Shown: one piece after another, positions 9,601 through 20,512 of the stretch
How the letters are laid out: each line of letters starts with the position of its first letter
Numbering within the stretch: the stretch's first letter is position 1
From: Tetraselmis striata
Taxonomy: Eukaryota > Chlorophyta > Chlorodendrophyceae > Chlorodendrales > Chlorodendraceae
Direction of reading: 5' to 3'
NCBI GenBank assembly: GCA_006384855.1
Contig: VCJN01001569.1
Span: forward strand, 1 to 64,000
DNA: 64,000 nt
Notes under the pieces: model-generated
What the model saw: only the letters and a program-made list of their open reading frames with translations
What the model was told of the DNA's origin: nothing
Databases searched by the model: none
Position numbers and translations under genes: made by a program

Positions 9601-12600
9601 CCTCACCCAGTTTGAGCGCTGGTACTCGCAGGTACGGCGCCGCCTATAAGCCTTCCACCCCATGAACAGCTCCGAAACCATTTTCGGGTGCATGCACGTG
9701 CACGGCACGATCTCGAGCTGCCGTAGCCAGTGATATGGCTCCAAAGCAATCCTCCAAGACCGTTGCGCCGCTGTGCTCCGAAACCACTTTCGGTCTGACC
9801 TTTCATTTCAAAGCTTTTTCACTACTAATCTTCGAAACTCATTTCACAACTTCAAAACTTGATTCGAAAATGGGTGATCTCGGATCAGGCCATTTTCTCA
9901 TACAAAATCGTAGCATGTGCTCAAATATGCCCTCAAACCACTTTACATGGCAGGGACTCGGTGTTGATTTAAAGCGCTAAGCGGATTTGTGAGTTTATAG
10001 GCCATGCAGGCTCGCCATGAAAGCCGAATCCTCAGGGTCTATCCCTTTGTACTTGTGTGGGTCGCCAGTTTGGTTGGGTTGCGCTACACCCAAATGCGTC
10101 TGCAAAGGCCATGCTGACATGCTGCCGCTTCTCCGGCGCTCCGCCCCCTCCTCCTTACTCCTACAGGCCGGCACCCCGCGCGTGGACATCTCCACTGCGT
10201 ACGACGCGGACGCGCAGACGCTCCAGCTCACCTGCAAGCAGAGCTGCCCCGCCACGCCTGGCCAGCCGGAGAAGCAGCCCTTCCTGATCCCCATCAAGCT
10301 GGGCCTCATTGGCTCCGAGTCGAGTGCGCGCCCCCCCCGCCCCCACAATCTGAGCTGGTTGCATTCAATACGATACATACATATCTGGTCATATATATGA
10401 AAGTGTCTATCCGGGTCCTGGGGACGTCTATCTCCCTAAACCCTAAACCAAAACCCTAAACCAAAAGCTAAAGACCACGTAGCCCTGGCCTTAACCCTAT
10501 CCCTAAACCGTAACCCTATCCTGCAATGAAACCCTTAGTCTAACCCTAACATCATATGAGGTCCGGCTGTCCACGCACATCCCTCGGGACACCACCCCCC
10601 TGGAGTCAAACCCGGCTCTCCATAGCGGCAAGATATACACACTAAGCTTATACACACTAAGCTTGCACCGATGCCAACACGGGGATTTCGATGTAAGATA
10701 CGCAAATTACCCGAGCAATCGACATTAGTATCACGACACGGGGACATGCATCCCCGGCATCCGGCGAGACAGTTCCATAGATATATAAGTATGTACCGGT
10801 ATGTGTGGTGATGATTATATACAGTCATAGTGAGTGGTACTTTTATGCGTGTGGGTGCTGACACTGTGGTGCCGCAGAGGCGGAGCTGGCGCTGAACAGC
10901 GCAGGCGACACGGAGACAGTGCTCAGCCTGACAGAGGCGGAGCAGACGTTCACCTTCGAGGGCATCCCGGAGCGGCCGGTGCCCTCGCTGCTGCGCGGCT
11001 TCTCCGCGCCGGTCGTGCTGTCCAGCGACCTGAGCCCGGCGGACCAGCTGCTGCTGGTGGCGGCGGACACTGACGACTTCAACCGCTGGGAGGCGCTGCA
11101 GGCAAGCCCGTTGCCATGTGTTAGGAACATGTGTTTTTAAGTATACATATATATGTAGGTAAATATAACATATACATGTATATATATGTTTACGTATTTG
11201 TATATGATATATATACACATGTATGTTGATGGGCATGTCTATGGGTATGTATTCCATGCATAGACAATGCCTGGTGCAATGCACATCATCCTGTGTGGTA
11301 AGAGAGTTATCAGTTTAGTCCTTTCCTCCACCCTCAACCTCTGGCTCTTCCAATGCAGAACCTGGCGCGCAGCTTGATGCTGCGCCTGCTGGACGACGCC
11401 GCGGAGGGCAAGCCGCTGGAGATGGACGAGCAGCTGGTGGGCGCGGTGCGCGCGGCGCTGGCGGACCCGCGCGCCGACGCGGCGTTCAAGTGCGCCGTGC
11501 TGTCGATGCCGGGTGAGGGCGAGATCAGCGAGATGGTGAGCCCCGCGGACCCGGCCGCCATCCACACCGTGCGCGAGTTTGTGGTCTCCAGCCTGGCGGG
11601 CGCGCTGGAGGCGGAGCTGATTGCGGACTTTGAGGCCACGATGCCTACGCCTGGGGAGGCGTACAGCCCGGACCCCGCCTCGCGCGCCCGCCGCAGCCTG
11701 CACAACACCTGCCAGGTACTCTCTCCTCCCCATCCCCTTCTCCCATGTGTTACCAGTAAGTTCCCACACACTAGCTTTCTCAAACCCAGTGTTATTATAA
11801 GACCAGCAAGGAGCACTGAATCCATGCTCCAAAAGTGTACATGTGTGTTGCATTCCTATCAGAATTTAATGGGTCTGGTTCCATTGTCACAACCAGGTTG
11901 CTCTGAAGCCACTTAACCAGGTTGTTTGAATGGGTGTAGTTCCATCACGGTCAATGCTCCGAAACTACTGAAGCAGCTACTATGGAAAGGGGAGTGGTTC
12001 CATCGCGACCATTACTCCGAAACCACTGTAGCAGTTACAGTTGAATGGGTGTGGTTCTGTCACGGAAAACGCAATGAAGCCAATGTTGCACCTACTATTG
12101 AAAGGGGAGTGGTTCCATCTCGGCAACGGCTCCGAAAGCACTGTAGCAGCTAAATAGTAGAAGAGCTGTAGTTCCATCACGACCATTGCTCCGAAACCAC
12201 TTTAGCAGTTATAGCTGAATGGCTGTGTTTCCATCAAGACCAATGCTCCGAAACCATTATAGCAACTACAGCTGTCAAACCACACCCATCTGGAAAATGT
12301 TCATCGTGCTGCACTTGACATGGATATTCTACTTTGTGAATGTTATCTCAATTCCAGAGGTGCACATGTGATTTTGCCCCGACTACCCTTATGTGCACCT
12401 GCCTGCTGAAAAGTATGATACGTGTAGTATTGTATTGCAATTGTAATTTGATTTGTAGATGAGGGGGCTGGGGAGGATTTACATCCCCAGGAATGACAAT
12501 CATTCCCTTCCTCAAGTGACTATTATTGTCTCTTGTGTTTGCGAAACGTGCCAGGCAATGCTGGCCAAGCTCAAGACTCCGGAGGCGGTGGCGCGCTGCG

Positions 12601-13625
12601 TAGCGTCTTACGAGAGCGCCACCAACATGACGGACTCCTTCGCAGCTCTGTCCGCCCTCGCGAGCGTGCCTGGCCCGGAGCGCGAAGCTCTGATGGCGTC
12701 GTTCTACGACAAGTGGGAGGGTGATGCGCTGGTGGTGAACAAGTGGCTCGGCCTGCAGGCGGCCTCCAACGTGGAGGGCAACCTCGCCAACGTGAAGGCG
12801 CGTCCGCGTGGCCGTCCCTCTCGCCGCCAACCATGCGGACAGCGCGACGGCCAACGATGCCCCTAACACCATTTCGTGTCAAGCCAGTTGCACCCAGTCA
12901 TGCAGTATTTCTGTATTTGCTCCGAAACCATCATCTTCACATACTTTGACCTTTTATTGTGTTGTAGTTGAGTTGTGGAGTAGTTGTAGTGTTCCGTACC
13001 GCCGGCAGTTGCCGTGCGGCTGATGTCAACACAGTCGTGGGTTAATCGCTGCTGTATGAGCTCCGAAACCATTTCTGTCTTTGTTGGCCCAGCGTGTGAA
13101 TTCATCAGAATCATGTTGTCACGGGAGTGTTTCGCGTTTAAGGCTATTAAACCCTAAAGAAATAACCTATAAAACCTCCCAAACTCTAATATCCAACATC
13201 TGCAAGTTCTCTCTAGTGATGCTCGACCTGTGAGCCCGGCCGCCCGCCACTGCCATCAGTGCACATTATGCGGTGCTCCTGACACTGTCACTGTGTGGCG
13301 CCGGTGCGCTTAGGCCCTGCTGGACCACCCGGCCTTTGACATCCGCAATCCCAACAAGGTCTACGCGCTGCTGGGCGGCTTTTGCAGCAGCCCCGTCAAC
13401 TTCCATGCGGCGGACGGCTCGGGCTACACCTTCCTGGCCGACCTCGTGCTCCAGCTCGACGCGCTCAACGCGCAGGTCGCCTCCCGGATGGTCTCCGTCT
13501 TCACGCGCTGGAGCAAGTACGAGCCCGTGCGCGCCGCCGCGATGCGCGAGCAGCTCGAGCGCATTGCCGCGGCGGACAAGCTGAGCCCCAACACCTACGA
13601 AATCGTCTCCAAGAGCTTGGAGTGA
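6607..13625 (+). CDS. Chloroplast-type aminopeptidase N (M1 family, PepN class), 10 exons, about 952 aa
   Basis: This zinc aminopeptidase trims N-terminal residues from peptides. Exons join in phase: 6607-6908, 7064-7523, 7725-7919, 8180-8446, 9290-9631, 10167-10323, 10878-11101, 11359-11715, 12555-12797, 13314-13625. Exon 1 gives an Ala/Ser/Arg-rich, acid-poor leader of about 80 residues (plastid transit-like), then [14 protein letters not shown] joining [10 protein letters not shown]. Exon 4 holds the substrate motif GAMEN and the zinc site [11 protein letters not shown] (HExxH; the downstream Glu is in [12 protein letters not shown]). The C-terminal helical domain ends IVSKSLE. Without the leader the length fits bacterial PepN (about 870). 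The ATG at 6607 has a good context (GACATGG). Intron 7 is GC-AG (CAG|GCAAGC). The end of exon 9 is ambiguous: GC donor at 12798, or GTGAAG at 12792, which loses Val-Lys. Two introns carry G runs on the sense strand. Confidence 0.93.
8013..8150. repeat. ATATAC-type microsatellite in aminopeptidase intron 3
   Basis: A run of CATATA/TACATA hexamer-like units fills the 3' half of intron 3 and ends about 30 nt before the exon 4 acceptor. A similar but shorter TATACATG-rich stretch lies in intron 7 (about 11139-11240). Confidence 0.8.
8878..9155 (+). repeat. MITE-like dispersed repeat, copy 2 (aminopeptidase intron 4)
   Basis: Close relative of copy 1, in the same orientation. The core runs about 8997-9151, from GGTGCCGGCACGGTAATAAC to GCGCTGGCACCCG, and contains GGTGTCAAATGTAGATGAAA and TTGCATGCAAGCCCAA. 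Similarity extends about 120 bp upstream of the core, as in copy 1. Confidence 0.75.
10430..10555. repeat. Interstitial telomere-like CCCTAAA cluster (aminopeptidase intron 6)
   Basis: It contains CCCTAAACCCTAAACC followed by degenerate ACCCTA units at short intervals over about 120 bp. CCCTAAA is the plant-type telomere repeat, also used by many green algae. Confidence 0.7.
11860..12290. repeat. Degenerate tandem array of a ~60-70 bp unit with CTCCGAAACCACT core (aminopeptidase intron 8)
   Basis: The core GCTCCGAAACCACT or a 1-2 nt variant recurs near 11958, 12009, 12130, 12188 and 12247. It is usually preceded by GGTTCCATCACGACCATT and followed by GTAGCAGTTA. Single copies of the same core occur elsewhere (about 9669, 9775, 12918, 13060, 14763, and reversed near 15750). 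Confidence 0.75.
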
Positions 13626-16592
13626 CGTAGCAATCCCCCCCTTTCCCTCTCACCCCAAGACGGCCCCTGCTTCCAAGCACCCGTCAATCAACGTGCCGCC
13701 AAGCTCTCGGCATACCCTGAGCGCCACACATGACGATTAAAAAGCTGATTGGGGGTGTATCACTTCCTTCGCCAGAGCTGCTCCATGCTGCCACGTTGTA
13801 TGAGGATGATTCTAATGTAAGATCCATGAGATGTTTGTGTTTGCCACCCCTGGCGGCGGTTTGCCGCCCATGGCATTAATGCATGAGCACACTCTTTCTT
13901 GATTGGCAACCTGATAGTAGCGCACAGCCTGGTGCGGACACCAAAATGACGATTCGGAGGACGACGTCCTACTAAATAGGCAAATATAGCGGTGCTGCGA
14001 TGTCAGTGCTTTGTATGCTATCATATATTGTCAGGTGTGAAACCCGGGCATATTGTGCTCTAGCTGCAAAGACATGCTGCGAAATTCGTATTGATTTGTG
14101 TCATGACTCCACCAAAGCGCTACATAAAACACCAATATCCCCTGGGATTCTGCTGGATATGCTTTCTGAAGAGATCATGGGGCAGTGTGTTGGTAACCTC
14201 ACAGGGGGGCGGTTACATGGGTGTGCAGGAGAAGTCCTGCCACTGAGTAACAGCGGTGTCTGTGAAGACGCCGCTGCACTCCCCGGAGCGGGTGGGCGGG
14301 AGATACAGAAAATTCTGGCTGTTGTGAGGAACAGCCCCGGCTGCCTCCTTGGTTCCTAACAAACGCACTGCGTTTCTAGACGGCCCTGGGGGCAGCCCCA
14401 TGTCTGCTGGCAGTTGGGTCCTCTCACAGATCCAACTACCAATTACTAATCACTGTAACTACATATTTTTGTAATATTTCTTGGTCTTGAGCTTTTGTTG
14501 CCTCATCCTTCATCTCTGCAGAAAACCGGTGTGGCCCTGGCCCACAGGCCACCACGAAACATGCCGTCAGCTATGTGGCCGTCAGCTATGTGGCCGGGTA
14601 GGTGATATGATATTAGTATGAACGTAGTCCACGCCGCATCAGTGGCGGAGGTTATTATAGCAGTGAGCTGTTGACGACAATGAATAATGAATATGGCATT
14701 GTTTGGTTTGCTCTACCTTCAATTATGTATACTGCTGCACCAATCACCGCTAGCGGCCTACTGCTCCGAAACCACTCATATATCCTACTGCCGTGTGCGC
14801 TACTAACTTCGGCATATGTTGATCATGGCGGCGCCGACAGATACAACAGCAGTATAATTACAGGGGAAACATATGAAGGAATACTTGATAGTGATGCGCT
14901 GTTGATATTCATATATCAGTGTCAGCATTACATTCTCTTATTCTATCAAATTATGTATATACAGCACAGGTGTATATGTATACATGTATCATCTTGATCG
15001 ACAATGTCATCATCAATGATAAAGGCAAGTAGTGCCTCGTATTCCTACCCAGCATCCACTACAGGACATGATATTCTATGTTGGGCGCATAGTAGTGTAT
15101 TATGCTGGCTGCTTATGCGCTGCTGCCATGTATATATAATGTCGACAAACAAGAATAAAATTAAAAAGCCGCTAGTATCAAGTACTACATCAAAACGAGT
15201 ACCTCACAATCTGCCTGATACGCTGACGCTGATTGGCGAATACGGCAGCAGCTATACAATACAACTGCTCAGAAAACATTGCACTATATAATTATACTTC
15301 ATCATGCTACTGGTTGACCGTAGTGCTGACCAAAAGACCTACAGCGGCAGCAATAATTGATGTTATTGACTTTCTGATGAATGATGCAGAAGGGCAGCAG
15401 CGTGTGCTCCGTCGATCTGTCATAGACTATGGCGAGTTTCGTCATCCAACAAAGCATTCCCGTTCAGCATATTATCGCGTCAAAGTTGTTGGATAATACC
15501 ATTTATTACAATATTTCACTGCGGCTTCGGTTTTCACTAGTGTAAGTAACAAAACTTTCCAGTAGTGGTTTTCTTGTAATCGTGTTCAGCAGTGATGAGA
15601 CTACAATCATAATAACATCCGCGTAGGCGGTGGCGCGGTAATCATCTGGTTGTCATCGTTTTGCTGCCTCCTTGGTGGGCCGCAGATGATGACATATTGT
15701 GCAAACTGCACCAAGCAAAGGCGACCAATAGTGCAGGACTAAAGCACAATGGTTTCGGAGCTTTTCGCGTAGGTAGGGCGCGAGCCCGTGCTTACCTTGT
15801 GGCGCGAATAGGATGGCGAATGCAGCATAATGCTGTAGAGCGCTATATAGGCCCTGGCCTGTGGCCACAAATAAAGTACCAACCTTGGGTGCGCTTTGGG
15901 CGCATCAGTATAGGTACCACTAAGTAAAAATAATATACATGCTACATGCATGGGTATATATCCATAATTCCATACAGCTGTGCCAAGACTTTTGTGGGCT
16001 GCTGCATAAATATCTACATAATATCTCACTGCTGTTTTTATTTGCTATTAACAATACAATATTGCTACAACTGCTAGTTGTCATAACTACATCATCATCA
16101 TATTGTATATACTGCACAGATGGCGGACGGCACATATATGTTGGCATTGTGCGCGCATCGTCGATGACATGACAGCCTGCAATCCAATTATGCGATTGAT
16201 GCTCGGCGCTGGTTCATTTTAGTATGATGTCGCCGCGCAGCATCACTCTTTGAAGGTCAGGCAACGTAGGAACTTATCAATTAAACACGGAAATGGAGAC
16301 AAGCACCCGCTGTTGCCAACAACAAGCAGCTCCTCTTTAACAGTGGCGAGATCCGTCGGATAGTAGTAGTGATAGTAGTAGTCATCATCGTAATACATGA
16401 ATTTATTTTTCATACTGTCTAGGTGTTTCCTAACATCAATACCATGCTGGGTACCCCGCCACTAGACGAACTCCCAAACTAAGGGAGACAGCCACGCCGT
16501 CCTTGGGGGGAAGGAAGGGGGAACGGTCGAGGGCGTCGCGTGCAAGCTATGTATACCAACATGATGTGCACACAACGGCGCGCCTGCAATGA
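13626..16592. other. AT-richer spacer, no supported gene
   Basis: The base composition is visibly more AT-rich than the flanking genes. The open frames (for example 14671-14997 and 15233-15496) lack motifs and use AT-rich codons, so I do not call them. The CTCCGAAACCA motif occurs at about 14763 and, reversed, near 15750. The aminopeptidase 3' UTR should occupy the first part. Confidence 0.5.
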
Positions 16593-16781
16593 CGTAACTC
16601 TTGGGGCAGTCATCACGGCGCACGGTGCAAAACGTTGGAGGTCACTGACGGGGCGGCGCGCTTCAACGCCGACGATGGGTTTTTGGTGGACCTTCCGGAG
16701 CACGTTTGGCCGGCTCTTCACGCCTTCTGCACGTCCATCAAGGCGTCCGTAGGGCTTGAGGTGCGCTTCGACAAGATGTAG
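16593..16781 (+). pseudogene. Orphan coding-like fragment, 63 codons, family unknown
   Basis: The frame is open from just after a TGA to a TAG at 16779-16781. It encodes LEVTDGAARFNADDGFLVDL then PEHVWPALHAFCTSIKASVG and ends VRFDKM. Codon use is GC-rich like real exons here, in contrast to the AT-rich DNA just upstream. There is no ATG and no neighbouring exon that I can join. It could be the last exon of an unrecognised gene or a captured or relict exon. I do not recognise the family. Confidence 0.25.
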
Positions 16782-17049
16782 GCGTTTTCAGTGTTTCACC
16801 CAAATTTTGCCCCACATGCGCAGCGCTTACATAATATCTACCCACACGCTGGCGACACCGCGGCCGCTCACGGGTCCCTGCTGCTATGCTGCCACGCAGG
16901 CAGTCTTCATTACAGAGTCGATGCTAGCCTCTACTAGGTTCTGCCCCTTACATCTTGGGCATGGGCTTGGGCCTTTCATCTGGGGGGCGCGGGCGGCCGA
17001 TGCAGGCCCCGAGCAGCGCCACGCGCCCGCCTGGCTGCTCGGGAGGCGC

Positions 17050-20000
17050 TCACAGCTCCGCAAACGGGTCCGCCGGCGCCTTGCCCTTCGCATCCTCCGC
17101 CGCCGGCTGCGAGGCGGAGCCCATCGTGAGGCCGTCAAAGAGGCCGGCGTCCGCGGGCGCTGCCGCGTTGTCGCCGATGGTGAGCTCCTCGAAGGTGCGG
17201 TCCAGGCCCACGGGGTGCGCGCTGCCGTCGGGCGTGGGCTGCTGCGCGCTGGAGGACATCGGCAGGAAGGGGTCGAAGGCGGCGCCGGCCTGGCCGTCGG
17301 AGGGCGGAGTGGTTGCGGCCTCTGCGGTGGCTGGGCCGGGGGGGGGGGGGGGGGGGAGGGGGACACCAAGGGGGGAGGAGGGGGGGGAGGATGGCATCAG
17401 CATGTGGAGGCAGAACTGATGTGGGAATTACCATAAATCGATCCGGTCCGCGGGGCCCAAAATAATGAATTGTTTTGTACCTTCGCGACGTATTATTCGT
17501 GATGTATTCTTGCTTATTTATCCGTTTCATAATTTTTTCCGCTTGGGGGGATTAAAAACGCAAGGTTATCCGCGCGGACCGTTTGTGTTTGTTTGTATGG
17601 GGTACGCGAGATACCCTACGACGAGTGCGACAACGAGTATCACTTGTGGCTGCGAGCATGCATACACAGGTGCTGCTTCGAGGCTGCAGCCTGCAGCCAA
17701 CGGGCCGTGGATGAGCCGCCCACACCGGTTCCCCGGGTACTCGCTAAATGAAATCCTCCCGGGGTTTAAGCTGTGTATAGCGGGGTCACAATCCTGAGAT
17801 GCAACTACCGAAACGAGTGCGAATAGTGATTAGTATCCGGTTGATACAGTCAAATATAACGTCATTTGATGAAAACTCAGAGCCCACGTGACCACCCGTC
17901 TCGCCAACCCATCCCGCCCCACCGATGCCAATCGAACACACCGGCCGGCACCATCACGCGCATACCGCGGTAGCAGCGCGCTAACGTAGGCATATGGTGG
18001 CGTTCAGGTGCCTCGTCTTGTGTGTCGCGGGCAGGGATGGGGCTGGCGGCGGGATGATGAGGGAGGAGCGCGAGCGGTCACGTGCTAATATTATGCACGT
18101 AGCGCGTGCCACGTAGCCAAAAAGTGTTGCCAGCTAGACATCTCGGATTTGAGACCCGTTTACGGTCTTCAGAAACGAGTACCTACGCGAACCGGTGTGC
18201 CTGGAGTGGGGGCGATGCAGTAGCCCAATGTACACATCTGCCTCTGCGGTGTTAGTAGTTTAAGGTAGTTGTTTCAGCCCGGATTCCCCATCAGGTTATC
18301 GCTAGGGTTCGGAGTCGGAGTCGAGTCGGAGTCGTACAGGGCAATGATTAGGGAGGGGGGGGGGGGGGGGGGCGCGGACCCGAGCCGACGTCGTCCATGA
18401 GGTCGATGAGCGGGGCGTCCTGGGGGCTGCTGCGCGGCGGCGGCGCCAGCCGGGGCGCGTCTGCGGCGGACAGCGCACGCGCCCGAGTCAGTAGGAAACA
18501 CGTGGGAAACACGGCACGCGCGCCAAGGCGGGGGGCAGCCGATCCCAGCCGATGGCGTGTATGGCGTCGCTGCCCAGCCAACAGGGCCTATCCTGCAGCT
18601 TGATTTTAGGATTTAGGGTTTAGTAACCCTCAAGCCCAACCCCCCTCTTGAAATGTTTTAAACATGTAATCCATCGTTGCCCCCTCGCAGAAAAAAAACT
18701 TTCTTCCTACTCTTTTCTACTGCTTTATTTTGGCATCCTCTCTAAAAACCAGTGAATCGTGGGCCCCGCACAGGGTATTATCATAACCATAAACCCTGAA
18801 GATCCCGTACTTCTCGGGTGTATGTGTACCCCGTACGAAGGTCTTTGGCGCGGGTGCTCATCCCTGGCTCAGCGGCGAAAAGGTACTGGTAGCGGTGTCG
18901 GGGGCGGCAGCGGCGGTCCTCGTTGGAAGGGCTTCGAGGTGTACCCGCCCGTAACCCTGGACAAGCCCTCTCCTGTCCTTTGAGCCCGTCCACGGGTACA
19001 ATGGCTCCACCGCATACCTGCACGTGCAAGTCTAAAGGGCCAAGGTGACAAGTACGGAGTTGTCGATCGTCGACAGACTTCGCAGGCGGACGGCGCCCCC
19101 TAATCCGGCATCCGGCTGGTTATAGGAGGTGACCCCCCCCCCCCCCCCCCTTCAACCTTATAAAACCCCAAACCCTAAACATATCTTGTCCCGCTGTCCT
19201 TGCATAGCGCACGGATCTATGGGGCACCTCACCCCACTTTTTGAGCTAATTTCCGTGCTAAATGCGTGCAGTATTTTAATATTATATTTATTCCTATAAA
19301 CGTATTTGTTTTCATTTATTTTGAAGGAACTGTGACATGAAGAAAAGTGCGCATTTGCATGTCATTGACATCGTCGGAGTGTGCCTTTCAATTTTCTTTC
19401 TTGTGCCGTGCTATCTCGGGATATTTTGTCATGGGATATTGTAACCATAAAAAGTAGGCACGCCCCCCGTGTTGGTGCGCTCTGTTATCGTCCACAGCCG
19501 GCAGCACCGACGCCGTTGCTACCAGCGCCTCCACGTCCATAACACTCGGTTGCTTTGAATCTAATCATCGATTTACCTGTGAGTGGCGGTCTCGATGCAA
19601 TGTTGGTTGTCGCATTCCACCTGACCCCTCATGCATGTAGTGGAAAAGACGGGCGGGGAGCCCTCACCGGCAGTCGGGGCGGGCTCCACAGCACGCGGCG
19701 CCGCCGCAGCGGCCACAGCGGCAGCGGCGGGTTGCTGCTGCTGCTGCTGCTGCTGCGCCGGCATGCGCGCGGCGCCCCCCGCGGCGGCCGCCACCAGGGC
19801 GTCGCGACGTAGGAGCGCCGCCTCCACGCGCTCCGCCAGCGCCAGCGTGGCCATCAGCGCGCGCTCCTCGCTGCATGTCTCCGCCAGCGCCTGCAGCCGC
19901 TCCCGCATGCCCAGCACCTGGTCCGCCACCTGGCGCGTGACGGCCGAGGGGGGCACAGCCGCGTCAGGGCATCGTAGGGTTTAAAGCCGCGTGCATCTGA

Positions 20001-20481
20001 GGGCTTCCAGGGGTGAGGAGCGAGGGGGTTTGTCACATAGGGTTAGTAGTAGTACAACCCTATGACTGTTCGACTATAAACCCTAAATGCAACTAGGGGT
20101 TTTAGGGCTACGGCTGACCAACCCGCCAATTGGCCGCTCCAGTTGTTAAGGGGACGTTTAGGGTACCAGGATCAAGACCTAAATTGCTCCGTCTGGTGGG
20201 GTTATGATAAGAGGAGGGTAAATTAAGGGTATAAGACTCGGGAATGTCCGCCATAATTTCAAGGCTGAAACACCTCCGTCCCCGCTTTGGCAACCCTCCG
20301 ACATGCTTTTCGTGAGGAAAGGGGAGAGCCCAGGGGGGTGGGGAAAGGGGCATGCCGTCATGGTGGCGAGCTATGGCGCGGCCCGTTCCTCCGGATGGTA
20401 CACAGCCGACCGCAGTGTGGGTGCGGCCTCGGCAACGCATTGCCGCTGCAGTTATCGGCGATGAGCCGCCCGGAAGGGAGG

Positions 20482-20512
<31 letters not shown>

